Assembly (NCBI RefSeq): GCF_000346485.2
Contig: NZ_KQ976354.1
Span: 6,168,479-6,232,478, forward strand
Source of the DNA: Scytonema hofmannii PCC 7110
GTDB taxonomy: Bacteria; Cyanobacteriota; Cyanobacteriia; Cyanobacteriales; Nostocaceae
DNA length: 64,000 nt
Direction of reading: 5' to 3'
Shown: positions 30,594 through 37,628 of the stretch, piece after piece
Layout of the letters: each line of letters starts with the position of its first letter
How positions within the stretch are numbered: position 1 is the first letter of the stretch
The notes under the pieces: model-generated
What the model saw: only the letters and a program-made list of their open reading frames with translations
What the model was told of the DNA's origin: nothing
Database searches by the model: none
Translations under genes and position numbers: made by a program

Positions 30594-31106
30594 GAAATCC
30601 TTCCAGTATTTATTGAAGTGAAAAACTGAGAAACTAAGTTTTTTATCACCTGAGAGTTTTTCTCAAATCTAAAACTCATGGAAGAGGAATGATTGAAATT
30701 TGGTTAGCCCCTAAATGGCACAATAGCCGTATACTAACTATCAAATCTAAAATTTTTCACTCAATCTGTACGATCGCTCACATTTCGCAAATTCAGTTGG
30801 TGCAATAGCACAACATCATGATATATAAAAATTTCAAATCTTAAATAAACATTACATTTAAAAATAATATTGTTATTTCGGGAACACATGATTGATACTT
30901 TACGTCTATAACTACAGATAAAGAAACCCCCCACTATTCCCTTAATAAGGAAATAATGGGGATTTGCTAGATTCTGCAAAGAAAAAAAGAAATAGAGAAT
31001 TGGTAGCTGCACTATTTGCTGGAAAATCTTGAGTTTAAAGCATCATTAAAACAGTTTGGAGGCAAAAACGTAACTGACAACTATGTTTTGCTGCACTTTA
31101 GTTGTT
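30594..31106. other. Spacer with one strong hairpin, no gene
   Basis: These 510 bp are AT-rich. A stem of CCCCxACTATTCC against GGAAATAATGGGG lies at about 30926-30962; on the minus strand it is followed by GGTTTCTTT and might terminate the zinc-ribbon gene transcript. The 83-codon minus frame covering it has no credible start or family. Confidence 0.5.
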
Positions 31107-31298
31107 TTACGTCAGAATCAATTGGGGTAACATTGAGTGCTTTGTATTCCTTCCTTGGTTTAAGAAGTGTGACTGACTAACAGATAGTAAAGGCACTTCT
31201 TGCCGACAGGATTGGCAAAACCAGTAAACTCCTTGATGACGCACGTGTCGTAACAAAGAATTACCGCAGCAAAGACAACTGTGAGTCGTCGTTCTCAT
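31107..31298 (-). CDS. Small zinc-ribbon protein
   Basis: Two CxxC pairs, CLCC at residues 9-12 and CQSC at about 29-32, would bind one zinc. The start is the ATG at 31298, with AAGGAG 7 bp upstream, giving MRTTTHSCLCCGNSLLRHVR; the longer frame from 31316 lacks a ribosome site. It has 63 residues, the last 25 low in structure. It follows the glycosyltransferase on the same strand after 120 bp and may be co-transcribed. Function unknown. Confidence 0.7.
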   Translation of the reverse strand: MRTTTHSCLCCGNSLLRHVRHQGVYWFCQSCRQEVPLLSVSQSHFLNQGRNTKHSMLPQLILT

Positions 31299-31416
31299 AT
31301 TGATTCTCCTTGTCACAAAAAGCTTGTAAAGTCTGAAGAAAGGATAAAGTGTAAAGGATAAAGGATGAAATCATTGAGTTTTCGTTCTAGGTTTCATCCT
31401 TTGGATGAGAGCTTTA

Positions 31417-32496
31417 TCAAGCAATTGATGTTAGCGAAGTTCTAAGAGTTGGAATTCGTCCGTTTCTCTCATTGCGATCGCTGAGGATTTTTTCATAGAC
31501 CGCTACATAACCGTCTACCATTTGAGTCACGGTGAAGTTTTTTTCCACGTGTTCTCGGCATATCTGACGATTTAATTCTAAAGCTGCTGGAATCATTGTC
31601 GCCATTTCTTCATAGCTTTGGCAAACAAAACCTGTTTTGCCATGAGCAATGACTTCTGATACGGAACCCATATCGATCCCAATCACTGGTGTACCAGCCG
31701 CCATTGATTCAATCATCACTAAACCAAAGGGTTCTCGCCAAGTGATAGGAAAGAGGGTAATAGATGCATTGCCCAAAAGCTCTACTTTCGCAGCATGGTC
31801 TACTTCACCCAGATATTCAATCTGCTTACCATCAATCTGCGGGGCAATCTCTTTCTCGAAAAACTCTTTATCTACGACATCGACCTTTCCTGCCATTTTT
31901 AAGCGCCAACCAGTTTTCTTGGCTATGGCGATCGCATGAGAAGGTCCTTTTTCTGGAGAAAAGCGTCCTAAAAAGGCAAGATAGGGCGGCTGTGCTGGTT
32001 GAGATACAAATTGGTAGTCACCTAAATCGATCCCGTTGTATACGGTGCTTGCATAATTTAGGTCTAATTGGCGCTGGGCGTTGCTAATACTGATGTATGG
32101 TTGCGTTCTGTGAAGGGTATATACTTTGCTGCCGTCACGGGTAAATATGCCATGCAAGGTATGTACTGTGGGGGTTGACACCATGCTTGCCAAAGGCAAA
32201 GTCCAAATTCCTACATGGGAATGGATGATGTCGAATTCTGCCGCTTGTTGGTAAACGTGGCTAGCTTCGAGCATCTCGTACATCATACCTTCTTTGATGT
32301 CCGGGTCCAAGCGCAATGCACGAGGACAAATTGCGTCTAACTCAGCCAGTGTTTGCGAATCGCCTGAGGCAAATAAAGTCACATCGTGACCCCGACGCAC
32401 GAGTTCATCGGTCAGACGACTCACCACGAGTTCAATTCCTCCATAAGTTGAAGGTGGAACCCGTTCCCACAAAGGGGCTACTTGAGCGATTTTCAT
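31417..32496 (-). CDS. GT4-family glycosyltransferase
   Basis: This has a GT-B fold. The N-terminal acceptor domain starts MKIAQVAPLWERVPPSTYGG, with GGIE as the typical loop. The C-terminal nucleotide-sugar domain has FLGRFSPEKGPSHAI, then WREPFGLVMIESMAAGTPVI with the EX7E pair. Such proteins transfer sugars from UDP- or GDP-sugars to lipids or polysaccharides; the product here is unknown. It is 359 residues, full length. A cruciform-type hairpin (32590-32628) lies in its leader. Confidence 0.9.
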   Translation of the reverse strand: MKIAQVAPLWERVPPSTYGGIELVVSRLTDELVRRGHDVTLFASGDSQTLAELDAICPRALRLDPDIKEGMMYEMLEASHVYQQAAEFDIIHSHVGIWTLPLASMVSTPTVHTLHGIFTRDGSKVYTLHRTQPYISISNAQRQLDLNYASTVYNGIDLGDYQFVSQPAQPPYLAFLGRFSPEKGPSHAIAIAKKTGWRLKMAGKVDVVDKEFFEKEIAPQIDGKQIEYLGEVDHAAKVELLGNASITLFPITWREPFGLVMIESMAAGTPVIGIDMGSVSEVIAHGKTGFVCQSYEEMATMIPAALELNRQICREHVEKNFTVTQMVDGYVAVYEKILSDRNERNGRIPTLRTSLTSIA

Positions 32497-32905
32497 AGAT
32501 TTCCTTGGTTCAGCTGGTAAAGTGGTCGTTGGACAAGGGTTGAGATACTTTTGCTTTAGGTATTCATTCCTCCTCTTCCTAAGGTTGGAATTAACCGCAT
32601 ACGCCCTATACGGCGTTTTTTGGTTAATTTAGCACCCTCTATGCGCCACCTCCAAATTGATGCTGACCAGCTAAAGTGCAGCTTCGTGTACTGTATTCTT
32701 AAAATTTCATAATCCACATCTATCGCAGGACAGATATAATTATATCTTATAGTTAAATGGGGATCAACCTTTCTTATTAAAAAAACCTTGGGGATCGATT
32801 GCTAAGAGCTAGTGGTTAGTGGTTAGTGGTTAGTAGCAATAATAACTAGTAAGCACTAACATTTGGTACATCACTGAAAACCGAGGCTGGCGATCGCTTT
32901 TTTTG
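32497..32905. other. Upstream region of the glycosyltransferase
   Basis: This holds a nested hairpin at 32590-32628 (outer ATTAACC/GGTTAAT, inner ACGCC/GGCGT), a stretch without signal, and a short GGTTAGTGGTTAGT repeat at 32812-32835. No gene is seen. Confidence 0.5.
32590..32628. promoter_or_regulatory. Nested hairpin in the glycosyltransferase leader
   Basis: The outer stem ATTAACC/GGTTAAT encloses an inner stem ACGCC/GGCGT; on the plus strand a T-run follows the inner stem. It is either a plus-strand terminator or a leader structure of the minus-strand gene 95 bp away. Use is uncertain. Confidence 0.4.
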
Positions 32906-33180
32906 GGAGGTAATATTTTTGTTAGGGCATTTATTGCTGGTGTTCTCAGTACCATGGCAATTGCTTTCATTAAAACGCGATAGCCTATTAAAGAAGATGT
33001 TGTCATGGGGATAGTTTTTTCGGCGTTTTTTGCCTTTGGGGGGATTACCCTGATTACTGTCATTCAAAAAGACAATAAAATTGACTTGAACCATTTTCTT
33101 TTTGGAAATATTCTCGGTGTGACTGTTGACGAAGTGCGCGATACTTCTACGATTGTGACTTTAGTTTTATATCATGTTCA
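32906..33180 (+). pseudogene. Fragment of a Mn/Zn ABC-3 permease
   Basis: One frame reads GGNIFVRAFIAGVLSTMAIA, then FIKTR, a TAG stop, PIKEDVVMGIVFSAFFAFGG, ITLITVIQKDNKIDLNHFLF, and GNILGVTVDEVRD. This is the middle part of a metal ABC transporter membrane subunit of the MntB/ZnuB type (PF00950). Both ends are missing and there is one in-frame stop, so it is dead. No ATP-binding or solute-binding partner is nearby. Confidence 0.82.
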
Positions 33181-33274
33181 GATGAACACTTACACGCTTG
33201 TTTGTAGTTGCGCTTTAGCGAAGACAGCGCAACTATAAACCAATTAATTTATAAGTTATTAGCTGAACATGATA

Positions 33275-34423
33275 TTACTCGTTATTGTTTTGGTGTACAA
33301 AGAATTTTTGTTTTATACCTTTGACATTTTGGTTAGTAGTCAAATAGTCATGCAACCAATCACAACCTCTTGCTAGTAATCGATCTAAATTTTCTATTCG
33401 CCACAACTTAGCAGTACCATCATCCGAGGCAGTAGCAAGATACTGCCCATCAGGGCTAAAACTCACGCAACTTACTCGGCGCTGATGTCCTTTAAATTCC
33501 GCAAGTTGGTTGCCATGTAAGTCCCATATTCGGGCGGTACCATCTCCTGAAGCAGTAGCAAGGGACTGCCCATTCGGGCTGAAGCAAACGCTGCTGACCC
33601 AACCTTGATGTCCCTTAAATTCTGCCAATTGGTTACCCTGCAAATCCCACAGTCTGGCATTGCCATCGCTTGAAGCAGTGGCTAGTCGCTGCCCATCGGG
33701 GCTGAAGCTAATACAGCTGACACGACGCTGATGCCCCTGAAATTCTTTCAGTTGCCTGCCCTGTAGATTCCACAGTCTAATGATGCCGTTGTCTGAGGCA
33801 GTTGCTAAGTGCTGCCCATTCGGGCTAAAACTTACGCTCCAAAGTATACCTCGATCTTCTAATTCCACTAGTTGCTTGCCCTGCAAATTCCACACTCTAG
33901 CGGTGCCATCAAAAGAGGCAGTCGCTAAGTACTGCCCATTTGGGCTAAAACTCACGCTATTGACTCGGTTCTGATGTCCTTTGAATTCCACAAGTTGGTG
34001 TCCTTGCAAGTCCCATAATTTGGCAGTACCGTCAAATGAGCTAGTGGCGAGGTATCGTCCATCCGGACTAAAACTGATACCTCTAACCCGATCCTTGTGT
34101 CCCTTAAATTCCCCTAGCTTCTTGCCCTGCAAATTCCACAGTTTAGCCGTACTATCGCCCGAACCTGTGGCAAGATACTGTCCATTAACATGAAAACTGA
34201 TGCTGTTAACATCCCCCTGATGCCTTTGAAATTGCCCGGTAAATAAGACACAGGTAGGGTCATCGGGTGAGAAAAATGTAATGTTATCTTTTAGTTCTTC
34301 TATAATTTTACCGCCTCGTACTGAGGAAAAATCAATGTAATACTTCCTGTCTTCAGGATTTGCTACGACTAGGGTTTTTCCAGGGTCAGTTGCCTGAAAA
34401 AATTTTCGTACATCTACCGTCAT
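33275..34423 (-). CDS. WD40-repeat protein with a truncated ATPase N-terminus
   Basis: Residues about 66-355 contain seven WD40 repeats (GHQxRVSxISFSPDGQxLATAS type), one complete propeller. The first 63 residues (MTVDVRKFFQATDPGKTLVV, then NPEDRKYYIDFSSVRGGKII) are the conserved N-terminus of cyanobacterial P-loop ATPases, in which FTG is followed by the Walker A loop; here FTG joins directly to QFQRHQGDV of the first WD40 blade. The ATPase body is therefore missing, probably by an internal deletion that kept the frame. The end (LARGCDWLHDYLTTNQNV) is typical for cyanobacterial WD40 proteins. It may still serve as a scaffold. Confidence 0.85.
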   Translation of the reverse strand: MTVDVRKFFQATDPGKTLVVANPEDRKYYIDFSSVRGGKIIEELKDNITFFSPDDPTCVLFTGQFQRHQGDVNSISFHVNGQYLATGSGDSTAKLWNLQGKKLGEFKGHKDRVRGISFSPDGRYLATSSFDGTAKLWDLQGHQLVEFKGHQNRVNSVSFSPNGQYLATASFDGTARVWNLQGKQLVELEDRGILWSVSFSPNGQHLATASDNGIIRLWNLQGRQLKEFQGHQRRVSCISFSPDGQRLATASSDGNARLWDLQGNQLAEFKGHQGWVSSVCFSPNGQSLATASGDGTARIWDLHGNQLAEFKGHQRRVSCVSFSPDGQYLATASDDGTAKLWRIENLDRLLARGCDWLHDYLTTNQNVKGIKQKFFVHQNNNE

Positions 34424-34591
34424 GCCAGTTCACAATGTAAGTTATCTTATCAAGTCATATCAAAAGGATACGCTTAACCAAGCAGGTTTTACGGAAATTA
34501 TTCGACTATCTCATCCCCACATCTCCCGATTCCCTATAGTTCTGAGAAGTTGGGTAAGCTAACAATAGCAGTCTAATCCTCAAAACAGATC

Positions 34592-35386
34592 ATGGCAAAT
34601 AGTCCGATAATTCTAGCTTTAGACTTCGATGGTGTCATTTGCGACGGACTGATTGAGTACTTTGAGGTATCTTGGCATACCTATTGTCAAGTTTGGTTAC
34701 CCAATGACCAGACGCCCCCTGATAATTTAGCTATCCTTTTCTATCGACTGAGACCCGTGATTGAAACGGGTTGGGAAATGCCTGTACTAGTCAAAGCGCT
34801 CGTTCAAGGAATCGCCGAAGAAAACATTCTTCAGGATTGGAATGCGATCGCACAACAAATTTTACAAGCAGATAATTTCAAACCAGCAGAAATTGGTAGT
34901 AAACTAGACAAATATCGAGATAAGTGGATTGCTGACGATTTAAACGGTTGGTTAAGTCGGCACAGATTTTATCCAGGTATCGTTGAAAAACTCGAAGCGA
35001 CGACCTCAAGTTCAACTAAGTTATATGTCGTTACTACGAAAGAAGGTCGCTTCGCACAACAACTTCTAGCACAGCAAGGGATTGAACTACCAAAAGAGGT
35101 GATTTTTGGTAAAGAAATGAAGCGTCCTAAGTATGAGATTTTGCGAGAATTAATTCAAGCGGAAAAGATTGCGCCAGAAAGTTTGTGGTTTGTAGAAGAT
35201 CGATTGAAAACTTTACAATTAGTGAAACAGCAACCGGATTTGGAGGAAGTTAAACTCTTTTTTGCAGACTGGGGCTACAATACCGGAGTAGAAAAGGTGT
35301 CTGCTAAAAACGATTCTCGAATTCATTTACTGTCACTCTCTCAGTTTGCTCAAGATTTTTCTGATTGGTTAGTGGTTAATGGTTAG
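34592..35386 (+). CDS. HAD-superfamily phosphatase-like protein
   Basis: All four HAD motifs are visible: DFDGVICDG (motif I, two Asp), VVTTKEG (motif II), a Lys in GKEMKRPKYE (motif III) and WFVEDRLKTL (motif IV). Residues about 17-125 form the helical cap. It has 264 residues. The substrate is unknown; relatives are conserved in cyanobacteria. It is followed, after a repeat-rich 125 bp, by nurA on the same strand. The ATG at 34592 is clear. Confidence 0.85.
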   Translation: MANSPIILALDFDGVICDGLIEYFEVSWHTYCQVWLPNDQTPPDNLAILFYRLRPVIETGWEMPVLVKALVQGIAEENILQDWNAIAQQILQADNFKPAEIGSKLDKYRDKWIADDLNGWLSRHRFYPGIVEKLEATTSSSTKLYVVTTKEGRFAQQLLAQQGIELPKEVIFGKEMKRPKYEILRELIQAEKIAPESLWFVEDRLKTLQLVKQQPDLEEVKLFFADWGYNTGVEKVSAKNDSRIHLLSLSQFAQDFSDWLVVNG

Positions 35387-35511
35387 TCGTTAGTGGTACT
35401 TTTTTACTACTAACGATTAATTGTGTACGGGCGCAATGCCTTGCGCCCCTACTGACTACTGTACAGGCGCGGCGGCCTTGCGCCCCTACTAATCACTAAC
35501 CACTAACCAAT
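35387..35511. repeat. GGTTAGT and GCGCCC repeats between HAD and nurA
   Basis: Short GGTTAGT/ACTAACC words at both ends can pair. The middle has two copies of a hairpin-type word around GGGCGCAA and TTGCGCCCCTAC, related to the hairpin at 61666. The CTAACCA word precedes the nurA ATG. Confidence 0.7.
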
Positions 35512-36711
35512 ATGCTAGATCTCACCAAACTCACAGTACAAATGCAAGGTTTGAGTCAGCACTTGACTCAAGAAGCGGCTGCTAATCGCTATCGTTTAGA
35601 ACTGGCTCAAAAACATCTTCACGATGCACTCGCCTCCCAGTTCGAGTTAGTACAGAAACAAGAAAAGTGGCGCGATCGCATTTTGTTTGCCAATGCAACC
35701 CCAGTAGAACCACTGAATACCTGCGTTGAGATTCAAACTCCTCCTAAAATTCATACGGTTATTGCCACTGATGGTTCCCAAATAGCTCCCAGCCATCATG
35801 AAATAGCGTATTGCTATCTCCTCAATATTGGTAGAGTTGTTTTGCACTACGGACAAAACCGTCACCCACTTTTAGATAGCTTACCTGAGATATTCTATCG
35901 ACCGGAGGATTTATACGCTTCCCGTCAATGGGGTATTCGTACTGAAGAGTGGATGAGTTTCCGGCGGACAGCTAGCGAAACAACTGTATTAGCAGAACTG
36001 GCTTGCAGTACTATGGGGGGACACCGATACAAGGAAACAGAAGAAGTCCCAACACTGGCGATGGTGGATGGGTCGTTAATTTACTGGTTTTTGGAACAGT
36101 TGCCTTTGGATGCACGCAATCAAATCTTACCTCCCATCTTGGAAGCTTGGCAAAAATTGCGTGATGCTAAAATTCCCTTGATGGGTTATCTCAGCGCCGG
36201 ACGCAACGTTGAAGGGATAAACTTTTTACGTCTTTTAGCTTGTCCCCACCCAGTACCCGACTGTGCAAGTTTTTGCCCCAATCAACTGGAGAAAGTTCCA
36301 TGTAAAATCTTTGAACCCCTACGAGACACTGCTCTTTGGTCAACTCAACTTAAACCCGGACAGCGAGGTCCTTTATGGCGCAGCAATGCTCGTATTCTTG
36401 ACTTGTATGAAGACCAACAGATTTACTTTTGTTATGTCCATGTAGGTACTGAAATTGCTCGGATAGAAGTACCATCATGGGTGGCTAAAGACACAAATAT
36501 GTTCGATCGCGCCTTAGGGCTAATGCTCGGACAAGTACAGAAAGGGTATGGTTATCCTGTGGCTATAGCTGAAGCGCACAATCAAGCTGTGGTGAAAGGT
36601 GGGGATAAAACAAGATTCTTTTCCCTGCTTGAACGACAAATGATCAGGGCGGGGTTAAAAAATGTAGGAACTTCTTACAAGGAAGCAAGAAAGCGGGGGA
36701 GCATAGCATAA
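35512..36711 (+). CDS. NurA-type nuclease domain protein
   Basis: The NurA fold is an RNase H-like 5'-3' exonuclease that works with HerA in DNA end resection in archaea. Signatures here are VIATDGSQIAPSHHEIAYCY (first catalytic Asp, about residue 84), TLAMVDGSLIYWF (second Asp region) and the C-terminal AIAEAHNQAVVKGGDK. It has 399 residues. The start has no strong ribosome site. No HerA helicase is adjacent. It lies 30 bp before the Uma2 gene. Confidence 0.85.
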   Translation: MLDLTKLTVQMQGLSQHLTQEAAANRYRLELAQKHLHDALASQFELVQKQEKWRDRILFANATPVEPLNTCVEIQTPPKIHTVIATDGSQIAPSHHEIAYCYLLNIGRVVLHYGQNRHPLLDSLPEIFYRPEDLYASRQWGIRTEEWMSFRRTASETTVLAELACSTMGGHRYKETEEVPTLAMVDGSLIYWFLEQLPLDARNQILPPILEAWQKLRDAKIPLMGYLSAGRNVEGINFLRLLACPHPVPDCASFCPNQLEKVPCKIFEPLRDTALWSTQLKPGQRGPLWRSNARILDLYEDQQIYFCYVHVGTEIARIEVPSWVAKDTNMFDRALGLMLGQVQKGYGYPVAIAEAHNQAVVKGGDKTRFFSLLERQMIRAGLKNVGTSYKEARKRGSIA

Positions 36712-36741
36712 ATAGCAACAGCATCAGGAGGACAAGAGTGC

Positions 36742-37353
36742 ATGGCACACGAAAAACGCTATTATACCCGTGATGAGTATCTAGCCATCGACCAAACAAC
36801 GGGCTACAAGAGTGAGTATCTAGATGGAGAAATCGTGCCGATGATGGGAATTACAACTGAACACAATCAGATTACGGGTAATATTTATGCCTACCTAAAA
36901 TTTGGTCTTAAAGGAAAAAATTATCGCGTGTATTTCAGTAATGTGCGTCTATGGATACCGCGTTACAATCAATACACGTATCCAGATGTTATGGTTATTG
37001 ATGGAGAACCATTTTATGAGGGTACGGATAACACAACAATAACCAATCCCTTATTAATTGTTCAAGTTTCATCAAGGTCAACAACCAATCATACTGACTC
37101 AGATAGATTTCGCTTTTATCGGTCAATTCCTGAATTTCGGGAATATGTCTCAATTGACCAAAATAGTTGTTATGCAGAACAATATGCTAAAAACTCAAAA
37201 GGAAATTGGATACTGACTGAGTACGACACTGTTAATTCTTTATTAACGTTTGATTCTATTGACTTTCAACTTTCTTTTATTGATATTTACGAGCTGGTAA
37301 ATCTTCCTAATATGACTTTAAGTGAAGGTGCAAGGATTGATTATGGCTTTTAA
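36742..37353 (+). CDS. Uma2-family (DUF820) endonuclease-like protein
   Basis: This is a second PD-(D/E)XK protein of the Uma2 family. It opens with YYTRDEYLAID and YKSEYLDGEIVPMMG, with YPDVMVIDGEPF as the catalytic Asp region and LLIVQVSSRSTTNHTDSDRF in place of the usual VEVLSPST; here the active-site Glu position reads Q (IVQVS), so catalysis may be lost. A strong AGGAGGA precedes the ATG by 10 bp. It follows nurA after 30 bp and could share its transcript. A heptamer array starts right after its stop. Confidence 0.85.
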   Translation: MAHEKRYYTRDEYLAIDQTTGYKSEYLDGEIVPMMGITTEHNQITGNIYAYLKFGLKGKNYRVYFSNVRLWIPRYNQYTYPDVMVIDGEPFYEGTDNTTITNPLLIVQVSSRSTTNHTDSDRFRFYRSIPEFREYVSIDQNSCYAEQYAKNSKGNWILTEYDTVNSLLTFDSIDFQLSFIDIYELVNLPNMTLSEGARIDYGF

Positions 37354-37388
37354 CAGTGACCAGTGACCAGTGACCAGTGACCAGTGAA
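37353..37388. repeat. Heptamer array, CAGTGAC type
   Basis: About five units begin immediately after the TAA of the Uma2 gene, in the same orientation as after apcF, tlyA and proA. Confidence 0.9.
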
Positions 37389-37479
37389 TAGACACCCTGA
37401 TTGTTTTATAAAGTTTTTGTAAAACTTTGTATTATTATTTAACAGTTTAAATGATAATTTTTGAGTCTGTTTGGGGAAA

Positions 37480-37604
37480 CCTATGCTTAGCGAGGATGGA
37501 ATAACATTTATTGCATAGGGTTAGTTATGTTTAAGAGCTTTTGGTTCCTAGAGCAATGTACTACCCAAGCAAGATAAATAAAGTCCGCTTTATGCGGGCT
37601 TTTT
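37480..37604 (+). ncRNA. Candidate small RNA ending in an intrinsic terminator
   Basis: A stem of CCTATGC with GCATAGG (about 37480-37520) is followed by a 60-base stretch and then a terminator hairpin GTCCGC-TTTAT-GCGGGC-TTTTT (37583-37604). No coding frame fits. The terminator has no upstream gene closer than the Uma2 stop 230 bp away, so a separate short transcript or a 5' leader attenuator of the kinase gene is possible. This is a structural guess only. Confidence 0.35.
37582..37604 (+). terminator. Intrinsic terminator before the kinase gene
   Basis: AGTCCGC and GCGGGCT pair around a five-base loop and are followed by TTTT, 25 bp upstream of the histidine kinase ATG. Confidence 0.85.
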
Positions 37605-37628
37605 AATTACTATGACTGGATTTATAAA

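Noticed and set aside
30761-31012. 83-codon frame as a gene
   Set aside because: AT-rich spacer with a hairpin; no family and no ribosome site.
33005-33238. 77-codon frame as a small membrane protein
   Set aside because: It is the core of a truncated ABC-3 permease that continues upstream across a stop codon.
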